DNA of 54,452 bases, from positions 1 to 54,452 of the forward strand of contig CAMWXD010000025.1 of the NCBI GenBank assembly GCA_947178105.1. Reading direction: 5' to 3'. This document shows, one piece after another, positions 23,565 to 32,987 of the stretch. This DNA is from an uncultured Eubacterium sp. GTDB lineage: Bacteria > Bacillota > Clostridia > Lachnospirales > Lachnospiraceae. The notes under the pieces are model-generated. The model searched no databases, had not been told where the DNA came from, and saw only the letters and a program-made list of their open reading frames with translations. Position 1 is the first letter of the stretch. Every line of letters begins with the position of its first letter. Position numbers and translations under genes: made by a program.

Positions 23565-25889
23565 TTACGCCCCGCGCACAAGCGCAGCGTCTAACACTTC
23601 TCTCATCTGCTCTGTCAAAAGAATTTTCATCCCTTTTGTAATCTCGCCGTCGATCTCCGTCAAATCCTTTTCATTTTTCTTTGGGATACAGACCGTACGT
23701 ATCCCGGCATTTTTTGCCGCCAGCAGCTTTTCCTTCAAGCCCCCGATCGGCAGTATCCTGCCGCGCAGCGTTATCTCTCCGGTCATCGCCACGTTTGCGC
23801 GCACCGGTATTTTTGTCACAGCAGACAACAGTGCAACCGCCATCGTGATCCCGGCAGACGGGCCGTCCTTCGGCGTAGCCCCTTCCGGGATATGGATGTG
23901 GAAATCGTTCTTTGTAAAATAATCGTCCTTGATATGGTACTCCTCGCTGAGCGCACGCACACAGCTAAGCGCTGCCATCGCCGATTCCTTCATTACATCC
24001 CCCAGCTTTCCGGTCAGCTTCATCTCGCCCTTGCCCGGCATACAGTTGACCTCGACCTCCAGCGTAACGCCGCCGACGCTCGTCCAGGCAAGCCCCCTGA
24101 CGATCCCAACCTCGTCCTTTTCATTGACCGATTCCGGCGTATAACGCACGATCCCCAGGTACTTTTCCAGATTGCTGCCAGTCACACGCACACTCTCACG
24201 CTCTTTTTCATAAATCGTCCGCGCCGCCTTGCGGCAGACTGCGCCGATCTTGCGCTCCAGGCTGCGAACGCCCGCCTCCTTTGTATAGCCGTTGATCATT
24301 TTTGCAAGCGCTTTGTCACTGATTGTGAGCTGGTCTTTTTTCAGCCCGTTTTTCTTCATCTGCTTTGCCACCAGATGCTCTTTGGCAATGTGCAGCTTTT
24401 CATTTTCCGTATAGCTGGACACTTCGATCAATTCCATACGGTCTAAAAGCGGCCTTGGAATATTGCCGGCATCGTTTGCGGTCGCAATAAACAGCACTTC
24501 GGACAAATCGACCGGCACTTCTACATAATGGTCGATAAACCGGCTGTTCTGCTCGCTGTCCAATACTTCCAGAAGCGCTGATGCCGGGTCTCCTTTAAAA
24601 TCATTTCCCAGCTTGTCGATCTCATCCAGCAGCATCAGCGGATTGTTCACGCCTGCGCTTTTCAAGCCGGTGATAATCCGCCCAGGCATCGCGCCTACAT
24701 AGGTTTTCCTGTGGCCGCGTATCTCCGCTTCATCCCGGACGCCGCCCAGGCAGATCCTGACATATTTTTTATCGAGCGCCGATGCGACCGACCTTGCAAT
24801 GCTTGTCTTGCCGGTTCCCGGAGGGCCCACCAGGCAGATGATCGGGCTGTCGCCCTTGCTTGTCAGGTTGCGCACAGCCAAAAATTCCAGCACACGCTCC
24901 TTGACCTTTTCCATGCCATAGTGGTCTTCATTTAAAATCCGCTCCGCATTTTTTATATCTTTGTTGTCTTTGGAGCTTTTCTTCCACGGAAGCTCCAGCA
25001 GCGTTTCAATATAGCCGCGGATCACGGCGCTTTCCGATGAACTAACCGGAAGGTTCTGGAAACGGCTGATCTCTTCCTTTAATTTATCTTTAATATCCTC
25101 GCCTGCCTTTAGCTTTTCCGCCTTTGCCCGGAATTTTTCAATATCCGTATCCGTATTTGCCTCGCCGAGCTCCTGGCGGATCAAATGAAGCTGTTCCCGT
25201 AAAATATATTCCCGCTGGTTTTTATCGACCGCGCTTTTGAGCTTTTTCTGGAAATCATTGCGGATTGCAATGACCTCCAGCTCATTCAGCAGGATTCCCA
25301 TAAAAACCTCATACCGCTGCATCAGGTTCACGGCTGACAAAATGCGCTGCTTATATTCATAATGCAGCGGCAGGTTGTTTGCCGCCAGGTCAATCATTGT
25401 CTCGACCTGCCTTGCCTCCTCGACCTGCTTTAAAAAATCCCGCCCGGTACGCGGATTGAGCTGGCAGTACTGGTAGATCGTCTCCCTCATGCTCATCAGC
25501 ATCGCATCCATTGCCTGCGGCATAATCTCGCCCAGAGCTTCTTCGTCATAGCGAAGCACCTGTACCATATAATAATCTGTACGGGCTACAATTTCCTGCA
25601 AGCCGGCACGTTCGATGCCTTCTACCAACACACGCACAATATTATTCGGCATTTTAATCAACTGCTTGATCTGTGCAATCACGCCGACTTCATACATATC
25701 CTCCTGATCCGGCTCATCCACATCGTTGTTTTTCAATGTGACCAAAAATATTTGTTCATCCTTTTGCATCGCCTCTTCCACCGCACGTACAGAAACCTGC
25801 TTGCTGATATCAAAATGGATGACCATGCCAGGAAGGATCACCATCCCGCGGAGGGAAACCGCAGGCATTACCTTTAGAATTTCACACAT
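23565..25889 (-). CDS. lon: ATP-dependent protease Lon (LonA)
   Basis: The 774-residue protein has the three LonA parts. The N-terminal substrate-binding domain covers about residues 1-200 with the coiled-coil region to about 300. The AAA+ domain has Walker A GPPGTGKT near 355 and Walker B MLLDEIDKL. The C-terminal Ser-Lys protease domain carries the serine in KDGPSAGITMA and the lysine in PIGGLKEKLLAA. It degrades misfolded and regulatory proteins in the cytoplasm. The start at 25887-25889 is set by a GAGGAG site. There is no CtsR-like heptamer repeat that I can see in the 200 bases upstream. Confidence 0.95.
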   Translation of the reverse strand: MCEILKVMPAVSLRGMVILPGMVIHFDISKQVSVRAVEEAMQKDEQIFLVTLKNNDVDEPDQEDMYEVGVIAQIKQLIKMPNNIVRVLVEGIERAGLQEIVARTDYYMVQVLRYDEEALGEIMPQAMDAMLMSMRETIYQYCQLNPRTGRDFLKQVEEARQVETMIDLAANNLPLHYEYKQRILSAVNLMQRYEVFMGILLNELEVIAIRNDFQKKLKSAVDKNQREYILREQLHLIRQELGEANTDTDIEKFRAKAEKLKAGEDIKDKLKEEISRFQNLPVSSSESAVIRGYIETLLELPWKKSSKDNKDIKNAERILNEDHYGMEKVKERVLEFLAVRNLTSKGDSPIICLVGPPGTGKTSIARSVASALDKKYVRICLGGVRDEAEIRGHRKTYVGAMPGRIITGLKSAGVNNPLMLLDEIDKLGNDFKGDPASALLEVLDSEQNSRFIDHYVEVPVDLSEVLFIATANDAGNIPRPLLDRMELIEVSSYTENEKLHIAKEHLVAKQMKKNGLKKDQLTISDKALAKMINGYTKEAGVRSLERKIGAVCRKAARTIYEKERESVRVTGSNLEKYLGIVRYTPESVNEKDEVGIVRGLAWTSVGGVTLEVEVNCMPGKGEMKLTGKLGDVMKESAMAALSCVRALSEEYHIKDDYFTKNDFHIHIPEGATPKDGPSAGITMAVALLSAVTKIPVRANVAMTGEITLRGRILPIGGLKEKLLAAKNAGIRTVCIPKKNEKDLTEIDGEITKGMKILLTEQMREVLDAALVRGA

Positions 25890-26093
25890 ATTGTCTCCTC
25901 GATTTTCCAACAAAAAAGGAGACCCTCAGAGCATGTTGAAACATCCTTTCCACAAATATACACCCCTGCCATCTGCTCATGAGTAACGTACACCTTATGA
26001 AAACTATTTTTCACACACTATTATGGCTCTCCTACTGCTAAAAACATATACGAATTGGCATATCCTTCCTATATGCTTTTATCACGCTGTGCT

Positions 26094-27368
26094 TTAAGCG
26101 CTCTTATATTCGATCAGCGGCTCTCCGGTCTTATCCACCGCGTCCCTTGTGATCGTACATTTACGGATCATATCGTCTGACGGGATACGGTACATCAGAT
26201 CCATCAGCGTACTTTCCATAATCGCACGCAGCCCGCGCGCGCCAGTCTTGCGCTCTAACGATTTGTCCGCGATAGCCTCGATCGCATCTTCTGCAAACTC
26301 CAGCTCAATGCCGTCTAATTCAAACAATTTGCAGTACTGCTTAATCAGGGAATTTTTCGGCTCTGTCAGAATACGCTTTAATGCCGTCTTATCTAGGGAA
26401 TCCAAAGAAACCATGACCGGCACGCGTCCTACAAATTCCGGGATCAGCCCAAATTTCACCAGATCCTGCGGCATTGTCTGCTTTAATGCCTCGCCCACGC
26501 TTTTTTTCGAAATCTCTGTAATCTCTGCATTAAACCCAATCGACTTTTTGTCCATCCGCGTCTCAATAATCTTTTCCAGGCCGTCAAAGGCACCGCCGCA
26601 CAGGAAAAGGATATTGGTCGTATCAATCTGAATCAGCTCCTGCTGCGGATGCTTTCTGCCGCCCTGCGGAGGCACGGACGCATTCGTCCCTTCCAGAATC
26701 TTTAACAGTGCCTGCTGTACACCTTCGCCGGATACGTCCCTTGTAATCGATACATTTTCTGATTTTTTTGTAATCTTGTCAATTTCGTCAATGTAAATAA
26801 TGCCATACTGCGCCCGGTCAATATCATACTCTGCTGCCTGGATCAGCTTCAGCAGAATATTTTCCACGTCTTCCCCGACATAGCCTGCTTCAGTCAGCGT
26901 TGTCGCGTCTGCAATCGCAAAAGGCACATTTAAAACCCTCGCTAATGTCTGCGCCAACAGCGTCTTACCGGAACCGGTAGGCCCCAGCATCAGGATATTG
27001 CTTTTTTGCAGCTCTACGTCATCGATCTGCGCATCTGCAAGAATCCGTTTATAATGGTTGTAAACAGCAACAGATAATACTTTTTTTGCTTCATCCTGGC
27101 CAATTACATATTCATCCAGAAACGCTTTGAGCTTTTCCGGCTTCTGAAGATTGATCTCAAACGGGGTCTCGATTTCCGCTTCGATATCCATATCCATCTC
27201 CGCTTCTTCCCGCGCAAATTCCTCTTCAATGATCTCAGAACAAATATCCACGCATTCGTCACAGATATATGCCCCATTTGGTCCGGCAATCAGCTTTCGT
27301 ACCTGCTCCTGCGGCTTGCCGCAGAAGGAACATCTTACCTTGCTGTCACTGATTTTGCCTGGCATCAT
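26094..27368 (-). CDS. clpX: ATP-dependent Clp protease ATP-binding subunit ClpX
   Basis: The 424-residue unfoldase has the N-terminal zinc-binding domain (CSFCGKP...CDECVDIC within residues 10-45). The AAA+ module has Walker A GPTGSGKT near 115, Walker [11 protein letters not shown], and the ClpP-binding IGF-type loop (KSIGFNAEI). It unfolds tagged substrates and feeds them to ClpP, encoded 22 bases upstream. The ATG at 27366-27368 lies four bases after AGGGG. A second ATG follows immediately and could be used instead. Confidence 0.95.
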   Translation of the reverse strand: MMPGKISDSKVRCSFCGKPQEQVRKLIAGPNGAYICDECVDICSEIIEEEFAREEAEMDMDIEAEIETPFEINLQKPEKLKAFLDEYVIGQDEAKKVLSVAVYNHYKRILADAQIDDVELQKSNILMLGPTGSGKTLLAQTLARVLNVPFAIADATTLTEAGYVGEDVENILLKLIQAAEYDIDRAQYGIIYIDEIDKITKKSENVSITRDVSGEGVQQALLKILEGTNASVPPQGGRKHPQQELIQIDTTNILFLCGGAFDGLEKIIETRMDKKSIGFNAEITEISKKSVGEALKQTMPQDLVKFGLIPEFVGRVPVMVSLDSLDKTALKRILTEPKNSLIKQYCKLFELDGIELEFAEDAIEAIADKSLERKTGARGLRAIMESTLMDLMYRIPSDDMIRKCTITRDAVDKTGEPLIEYKSA

Positions 27369-27390
27369 TTCACCCCTCTTTAATCTAAAC

Positions 27391-27975
27391 TTACTCACGA
27401 TTCGTCACTATGCTGTCTATGAGGCCGTAATCCAACGCTTCCTGCGCATCCATGAAATGATCCCGTTCCGTGTCCTGCGCTATGACCTCTACCGGCTTGC
27501 CTGTGTTTGCTGCAAGCATTTCATTCAGCTTTTTCTTTGTCCTTAAAATGTTTTCTGCTGCAATCTGAATCTCTGTTGCCTGTCCTCTTGCCCCGCCGGA
27601 TGGCTGGTGTATCATCACTTCCGCATTTGGGAGCGCCATACGCTTGCCTTTTTTGCCTCCAGCCAGCAAAAATGCTCCCATACTTGCCGCCATGCCGATA
27701 CAGATCGTAGATACGTCGCATTTGATATACTGCATCGTATCATAGATCGCCAGCCCCGCAGTTACACTCCCGCCTGGCGAGTTGATGTATAAATGGATAT
27801 CCTTGCCCGGATCCTCAGACTCCAAAAACAATAGCTGCGCCACGGTAAGGCTTGCCGTTGTCTCATTGACCTCTTCCCCAAGAAAGATAATCCTGTCCTT
27901 TAATAAACGGGAATAAATATCGTAGCTGCGTTCGCCACGGCTTGTCTGCTCAATGACATAAGGCACTAAACTCAT
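27391..27975 (-). CDS. clpP: ATP-dependent Clp protease proteolytic subunit ClpP
   Basis: The 194-residue serine peptidase has the catalytic serine in [11 protein letters not shown] near residue 98, histidine in MIHQPSGG near 123 and aspartate in [14 protein letters not shown] near 172. Fourteen copies form the chamber used by ClpX (next gene) and ClpC (via MecA, encoded at 19.5-20.2 kb). The start [21 protein letters not shown] is the canonical N-terminus. It follows tig, as in most clostridia. Confidence 0.97.
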   Translation of the reverse strand: MSLVPYVIEQTSRGERSYDIYSRLLKDRIIFLGEEVNETTASLTVAQLLFLESEDPGKDIHLYINSPGGSVTAGLAIYDTMQYIKCDVSTICIGMAASMGAFLLAGGKKGKRMALPNAEVMIHQPSGGARGQATEIQIAAENILRTKKKLNEMLAANTGKPVEVIAQDTERDHFMDAQEALDYGLIDSIVTNRE

Positions 27976-28059
27976 ACAAATCCCTCCTTTGAAAGCAGAA
28001 CGGCTGCCAATCGCCTGTACCAGCCGCCTGCTGCTGTTTTCATGCTTTTTAAACTGCTT

Positions 28060-29382
28060 TTATTCTGCTTTGCCGTCTGCTTCTTCCGGTTCAGGCTCCT
28101 GCTCTACGGCATGTTCCATAATAATCTCTACCGCTTTTTCAATGGAAAGGTTGCGCTTGATATTTTCCAGGTCTTCTTCGCTTAAAAACTCTTTCATCTT
28201 CTCGCCCGGCATACCATAAACAGATGCCATCTTGTCAACCTGCGCGTTGATCGCATCCTCTGTTACTTCCACATTTTCTTTCTCCGCGATCTTTTCCAGT
28301 ACAAGGCTGCTCTGGATGCGCTGGACTGCCTCCGGGCGAACCTGGTCTTTCATTTTGTTGATATTGGAACCGGAGAACTGCATATACTGTTCCAGTGTCA
28401 GCCCCTGCTGGGAAATACGCCCTTCAAATTCCTGGATCATATTTTCACACTGCATATCAATCATAGGATCTGGAATATCCATCTTGGACGCATCGATGAT
28501 CTTTTGGATCGCTTCGTCTTCCTTTGCGCCCTTTGCAGCGTCTTCCTTGCGTTTTTGCAGTTTTTCCCTGACATCTGCTTTATACTCATCCAAGGTTTCA
28601 AACTCGGATATATCGGAAACAAACTCATCGTTTAACTCCGGTACTTCCTTTGCTTTGATCGTGTGGATTTTTACTTTAAATACAGCCGGCTTGCCTGCTA
28701 ATTCCTGCGCCTGGTACTGCTCCGGGAACGTTACATGGACTTCAACCTCATCCCCTGCATTTTTGCCGATCAACTGCTCTTCAAAATTATCGATAAAAGC
28801 ATGGGAGCCGATCTCCAGGGAATGGTTTTCCCCTTTGCCGCCTTCAAATGCAACCCCATCCACAAAGCCTTCAAAGTCAATGATTACCGTATCGCCGTCT
28901 GCGACTGCACGGTCTGTTACTTCGATCGTACGCGCCTGCTGTTTTCTGATATTTTCAAGCTCTGTATCTACTTCCTCATCGGTTACGGAAACCTCGGATT
29001 TCGTTACCGTAACACCCTTGTATTCTCCTAATTCCACATCCGGCTTTACTGCCACTTCAGCTACAAATACAAATTCCTTGCCCTTTTCGATCTGCGTGAC
29101 CTCAATATCCGGCCGGGATACAATATCCAGCCCGCTTTCGTCCATTGCCTGCGGATATTCCTCATTGATCACAATATTCGCCGCATCATCATAAAATACT
29201 TCCGGCCCGTATGCCTTTTCAATCATGGCTCTTGGAACTTTTCCCTTACGAAAGCCCGGAATATTGATCCTGCTCTTCTGCTTTAGATAAGCTTCCTGCA
29301 TTGCCTTTTCAAACTTGTCAGCGGAAACCGTAACCGTAAGCTTTGCCATATTTTTTTCTAAATTTTCCACCTGTACACTCAT
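28060..29382 (-). CDS. tig: Trigger factor
   Basis: The 440-residue ribosome-associated chaperone has its ribosome-binding signature within GFRKGKVPRAMIEKAYG (residues 43-60). An FKBP-type peptidyl-prolyl isomerase domain follows at about 155-245 (DTVIIDFEGFVDGVAFEGG, IGSHAFIDNFEEQLIG). The long helical C-terminal arms that cradle nascent chains end in an acidic tail. It is the first gene of the folding/proteolysis cluster and has its own extended -10 promoter. Length is normal. Confidence 0.97.
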   Translation of the reverse strand: MSVQVENLEKNMAKLTVTVSADKFEKAMQEAYLKQKSRINIPGFRKGKVPRAMIEKAYGPEVFYDDAANIVINEEYPQAMDESGLDIVSRPDIEVTQIEKGKEFVFVAEVAVKPDVELGEYKGVTVTKSEVSVTDEEVDTELENIRKQQARTIEVTDRAVADGDTVIIDFEGFVDGVAFEGGKGENHSLEIGSHAFIDNFEEQLIGKNAGDEVEVHVTFPEQYQAQELAGKPAVFKVKIHTIKAKEVPELNDEFVSDISEFETLDEYKADVREKLQKRKEDAAKGAKEDEAIQKIIDASKMDIPDPMIDMQCENMIQEFEGRISQQGLTLEQYMQFSGSNINKMKDQVRPEAVQRIQSSLVLEKIAEKENVEVTEDAINAQVDKMASVYGMPGEKMKEFLSEEDLENIKRNLSIEKAVEIIMEHAVEQEPEPEEADGKAE

Positions 29383-29470
29383 TCTTTTTATTTCCTCCTT
29401 AAAGCTTGTAAGAAATACGCGCCGCGCAATTCCTCCCGCTGTTATTCCAGCTATTTACAGTCATTTATAG

Positions 29471-29479
29471 ATTATAACA
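29471..29479 (-). promoter_or_regulatory. tig: Extended -10 promoter of tig
   Basis: On the minus strand TATAAT (29471-29476) is preceded by TG with one base between, the extended -10 form. No good -35 box is seen at the right distance. It lies about 90 bases upstream of tig. Confidence 0.55.
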
Positions 29480-29583
29480 CAGTGCTTTTTAAATTACCAG
29501 CCTTTTTTTTGGAAAAATAGCGGGAAAAACAGCGGAAGCATACGTAACCCTTAAAGCCATAGGCCCATACTGGTAAAAACGGC

Positions 29584-30309
29584 TTATTTTACCGGTACAG
29601 CCCTTATTTTTCCGTGATAATAAAGCGGCACCCAATAACCGGACTTCATCTGTCCCCACATATTTTCTTTTACCTGCTTTGTTTTGACCAGCCGGAATCT
29701 CTTTTTCTTTTTTAAAACAGCGAGCCCCTTGCTGCTTTTGCACTTCTTTTTTAATGTATCAGAAAGCGTGCTGTACAATACGGTATTTGTGCTCTTTGCC
29801 CCGGCGCTGATGCGCAGGTAGCACGGCGCTGATGCCTCGTATGTCCTGCCTGTCTGAAATGCTGGCACATTTCCCCATGTCTTCCTAAAGTTTTCCGGCG
29901 TCTTATAAGTGGTTTTCAACAACGCGGGCGTGCTGCCCCAGTCCGGCAGGTACAAATGCGGCTTATCAACCGGGCTTTTCCAATCGCCGCCCCATCCAAG
30001 CCCAATCGATTTTGCCAAGGCTCCAACCTTGTCAAAAAAACCTCCCTGCGTATGATAGGCTCCTTTGCCGTCATCGCGGTAAAAATCCGCTGCAATGCCC
30101 CATTGGTGCTGGGAGCTGTATGTGTTCCCTTTTGCATTCGTCACGATCTTTCCCGGTTTTGTCCTGCCCTGCGCATAAAGGGCATCCTGCTCCGCAACCG
30201 TGCGCAGGCACTCTCCAATGCCGATGGTTAACCCGTTCTTTTTGCATAACTGCTGCAACTGCGCGATCTTTCTTTGAAGGCGCGGGTGCAGCGCTGACAG
30301 ATCTCTCAT
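29584..30309 (-). CDS. M15-family peptidase (endolysin/CwlK-like) with SH3-like C-terminus
   Basis: The 241-residue protein has no signal peptide. Residues 1-150 form a VanY/CwlK-type M15 domain, with zinc-site residues in SSQHQWGIAADFYRD (His and Asp spaced as in the family) and KPHLYL. The C-terminal 90 residues resemble an SH3-type wall-binding domain (YLRISAGAKSTNTVLYSTL...GYWVPLYYHGKI). It should cut peptide cross-links of peptidoglycan. Lack of a signal peptide and the domain pair are typical of phage endolysins, yet it stands outside the prophage, so a domesticated phage gene or a spore-germination or mother-cell lysis enzyme are both possible. The start follows GGGAGG. Confidence 0.8.
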   Translation of the reverse strand: MRDLSALHPRLQRKIAQLQQLCKKNGLTIGIGECLRTVAEQDALYAQGRTKPGKIVTNAKGNTYSSQHQWGIAADFYRDDGKGAYHTQGGFFDKVGALAKSIGLGWGGDWKSPVDKPHLYLPDWGSTPALLKTTYKTPENFRKTWGNVPAFQTGRTYEASAPCYLRISAGAKSTNTVLYSTLSDTLKKKCKSSKGLAVLKKKKRFRLVKTKQVKENMWGQMKSGYWVPLYYHGKIRAVPVK

Positions 30310-30382
30310 ATTACTATTCCTCCCATAAATTGATACAGATGCTCTTGCATTAACATATGCAGCAGTTTTCGTTTTGCCTGCA

Positions 30383-30437
30383 AAAAAAGACGGAGCTGAC
30401 GGGAAATCATCTATTTTCCAACAGCTCCATCTTTTTG
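30383..30437 (-). terminator. Terminator after the spore protein gene
   Basis: The stem CGGAGCTG/CAGCTCC, extended by A and T runs, folds with a long loop. On the minus strand it ends in seven T, about 55 bases past the stop. Confidence 0.65.
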
Positions 30438-30491
30438 GACTACAGTTTTTCTTTCATTATCATGCGAATTTGCAAAAGGCGGGTACCGAAG

Positions 30492-30701
30492 TTACTGCTT
30501 CATCTGCTCTTCCTGTCTCATAATCATCTTCTTTACCATCTCGCCGCCAATGGAACCAGCTTCACGGGATGTCAGGTCCCCGTTGTATCCATCCTTTAAA
30601 TTTACGCCTAATTCGGATGCAACTTCTTCTTTAAACTGTTTCATTGCTTCCTTTGCTTCTGGTACTGCCATTCCTGAATTTGAATTCTTTGAACTTGACA
30701 T
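30492..30701 (-). CDS. Alpha/beta-type small acid-soluble spore protein
   Basis: The 69-residue protein has the family core: AKEAMKQFKEEVASELGV followed by GDLTSREAGSIGGEMVKKMI. The germination-protease site region EVASELG and the GG-X-MVKKM DNA-binding motif are both present. These proteins coat DNA in the spore core and protect it from UV and heat. A sigma-G-type promoter lies upstream, so expression should be confined to the forespore. The ATG follows GGAGG. This gene is the clearest evidence in the window that the organism makes endospores. Confidence 0.95.
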   Translation of the reverse strand: MSSSKNSNSGMAVPEAKEAMKQFKEEVASELGVNLKDGYNGDLTSREAGSIGGEMVKKMIMRQEEQMKQ

Positions 30702-30760
30702 TGTTCAACCTCCATTTTTGTCTTGATTCAATAACAGAATTTCTTTCCGTTATCTGATGT

Positions 30761-30789
30761 TAGTATGGAAGAATGATAAAGAATTATGA
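30761..30789 (-). promoter_or_regulatory. Sigma-G-like forespore promoter
   Basis: On the minus strand TCATA (30785-30789) and CATACTA (30761-30767) are separated by 17 bases, close to the sigma-G pattern (GHATR, 17-18 bases, CATNNTA). It lies about 60 bases before the spore protein start. Confidence 0.5.
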
Positions 30790-30871
30790 ATGGTAAGTTT
30801 TGGAATTGTATGTTATACTTTTTCTTATGGGAATACAACGGACGCCCAAATCGAAACATGGAGGTAAGATC

Positions 30872-32101
30872 ATGAAAACGAACAAAAAACGAACCATCTG
30901 TTCTGTGCTCCTGCTGCTGTGCCTGCTTACGGCTTCTCTGAACACCAGCCTAGCAGCCGTATACGCAAAAGGGGCTGCAAGCACAGAGGAAAAAACTACC
31001 TACGTCGCTTTTGGCGACAGCATTGCAGCCGGGTATGGCCTGCCTGGCTACCAAACGCAGACTGCCCCTGCCGACAGCTACCAGGCACTGACAGCCGGTT
31101 TTTTGCAGACACAGCCGCACAATTATGCTGTAACCGGGGACAACAGCGACGACTGTATCTTTTTGCTGAATTCCGGCGAAGCAGACGAGAGCCTGGCTGC
31201 TGCCGATGTTATCACGCTTTCCATCGGTTCCAACGACCTGCTGCTGCCGTTTATCGATATCCTGATGCAGCATTTCCATATAGACGCCCCGGCGTCCGGC
31301 ACGTCCCAGGAAGAAACGCCGGAAGAAGCAGCCAAAAGAAAAGAAATCGAAGAACAGCTAAAAAACGGGTTTTCCCTGCCGCAGCTAAGCCTTTCAGAAA
31401 TGGCTGAATATTATAAGCAGGCAGAAGCATTGCTTAGCGAATTATCCGACCATGCCACACTCCATGCCCAGGCTGCGGCTTTTGCGCAGAAATTTCAGGC
31501 TATCCTTTCTATTTTAAAGGAAAAAGCGCCAAACGCTGAAATCTATGTCACGAATATATACAATCCATTTGCATTCCTCCCAAAAATCGGGGAAATGGCA
31601 GACGTGTACATCCGTGAAATCAACGAAGCCTTTGCAAAAGACGTGCCAGGCTATACACTGATCGATGTCTATACGCCGTTTCAAAAACAGGAACTGACCA
31701 ACGTACACATTGACCTTACACAGCCTAACGGGATCCAGCTAGACCCGCACCCTTCCAAAGAAGGACACCGGGTAATCGGAGAACTGATTGTAGCTGCATT
31801 AAAACAGGCACACGCACCAAAAGCTGCGTCAATCAGCTCCTTATCGTCCAGCAGCAAAAAGAAGCTGACACTCAAAGCCACACTGCCTGCAAACGCAGAC
31901 GGGTATGAAATTCTCTATGCGCCTGCCAAAAACGGGACATACAAACGCCTTGCGACGGCTGACAAAAAAACATACCAGTCAAATGCAAAGAAACTGAAAT
32001 CCGGCAAGACTTATTATGTAAAAGTCCGAAGCTTTTGCACGGTAAAAGGCGTTACTTATTATGGAAAGGACAGCTCCGCTAAAAAGCTGGCTGTAAAATA
32101 A
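30872..32101 (+). CDS. Secreted SGNH/GDSL hydrolase with FN3-like C-terminus
   Basis: From the ATG at 30872 (GGAGG seven bases upstream) the protein has 409 residues. A signal peptide covers about 1-32. The SGNH domain spans about 45-310, with block I FGDSIAAGYGLPGYQ (catalytic serine), block II near AVTGDNSDD, block III SIGSNDLL (oxyanion asparagine) and block V DPHPSKEGH (catalytic Asp and His). The last 80 residues resemble an FN3-type domain (ADGYEILYAPAKNGTYK...KTYYVKVRSF). It is probably an esterase or deacetylase acting on cell-wall or dietary glycans. The substrate cannot be read from the sequence. Confidence 0.88.
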   Translation: MKTNKKRTICSVLLLLCLLTASLNTSLAAVYAKGAASTEEKTTYVAFGDSIAAGYGLPGYQTQTAPADSYQALTAGFLQTQPHNYAVTGDNSDDCIFLLNSGEADESLAAADVITLSIGSNDLLLPFIDILMQHFHIDAPASGTSQEETPEEAAKRKEIEEQLKNGFSLPQLSLSEMAEYYKQAEALLSELSDHATLHAQAAAFAQKFQAILSILKEKAPNAEIYVTNIYNPFAFLPKIGEMADVYIREINEAFAKDVPGYTLIDVYTPFQKQELTNVHIDLTQPNGIQLDPHPSKEGHRVIGELIVAALKQAHAPKAASISSLSSSSKKKLTLKATLPANADGYEILYAPAKNGTYKRLATADKKTYQSNAKKLKSGKTYYVKVRSFCTVKGVTYYGKDSSAKKLAVK

Positions 32102-32120
32102 ACGCTCTGCGCTTTGAAAA

Positions 32121-32175
32121 GGGCTGTATGCAAGCCTGGCAAGCTAATCTGCCGCCAGTGATCTGCATACAGCCC
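32121..32175. terminator. Convergent terminator between SGNH hydrolase and DJ-1 genes
   Basis: GGGCTGTATGCA (32121-32132) pairs perfectly with 32164-32175 around a long loop. On the minus strand TTTTC follows, and on the plus strand the following run is AAAAATTT. Confidence 0.6.
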
Positions 32176-32202
32176 CAAAAATTTGCTTCTTATTTGAAAT
32201 TG

Positions 32203-32748
32203 TTAATATACAATCCCTTTTTTCACCTTCGAGATCACATCCTCATCCGCCAGCTTTGCAAGGATCGCCAGAGAAAAATCAATCGAAGTCCCCATTCCGC
32301 GGCTCGTAATAATATTTCCGTCCGTCACCGCATTTTCAAATACCGGCTCTGCCCCAACCATCTTCTCTTCCCAGCCAGGATGGCACGCCGCCCGTCTGCC
32401 CTGTAAAATCCCATTTGCCCCAAGGACGCTCGGCGCTGCACAGATCGCTGCTACGAGCTTTCCTTCTTCTGCAAATTTTTTAATCACAGCAACCACGCCT
32501 TCATGGGCACCCAGATTCGCTGTCCCGACTGCCCCGCCCGGAAGGACTACCCCATCAAAGGCGTCCATGCCTGCCTCTTCAAACGTCGTATCCGCAAAAA
32601 ATGTAATCTGGTGCGAGCCATGGATTTCCCTGCTGCCCGTAACAGACACGCTGACAACCTCCTGCTCGGCACGCCGAAGCATGTCTACCACGGTAAGCCC
32701 TTCGATCTCTTCACATCCATCTGCGAAGAACACTGCAATTTTACTCAT
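32203..32748 (-). CDS. DJ-1/PfpI family protein
   Basis: The 181-residue protein begins MSKIAVFFADGCEEIEGLTVVDMLRRA, with the conserved glutamate that pairs with the nucleophile. It has the nucleophile elbow VAAICAAPSVLG (cysteine near residue 100) and closes with TSRGMGTSIDFSLAIL. The layout fits the DJ-1/YajL/ThiJ branch, whose members are reported as glyoxalases, deglycases or redox-protective chaperones. Their exact role is debated. The ATG at 32746-32748 follows GGAGGA. A start five codons upstream is less likely. Confidence 0.88.
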   Translation of the reverse strand: MSKIAVFFADGCEEIEGLTVVDMLRRAEQEVVSVSVTGSREIHGSHQITFFADTTFEEAGMDAFDGVVLPGGAVGTANLGAHEGVVAVIKKFAEEGKLVAAICAAPSVLGANGILQGRRAACHPGWEEKMVGAEPVFENAVTDGNIITSRGMGTSIDFSLAILAKLADEDVISKVKKGIVY

Positions 32749-32987
32749 TGTTACATCCTCCATTTCTGTATTTAGGTATCATTTGTTTCATGCATAGAAA
32801 CAGTTCTTTTCCTGTTAAAGATACCACATCCAGCTATACTTTGCAATGAAAATGCCCTTTCTATTGCTTTTTCTCGAAAGATATTATATGGTATACAAGA
32901 GCAGCCCGCCTGCTGTATTTTGTCCCTGACACCTGCAGCAGACGATCCATTCACAAAAAGAAAAGTAAAAAAGGAGGCACCCTATTT

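Noticed and set aside
28232..29194. A 320-codon plus-strand frame opposite trigger factor
   Set aside because: The serine- and threonine-rich composition reflects reversed glutamate and lysine codons of tig. There is no start signal or domain.
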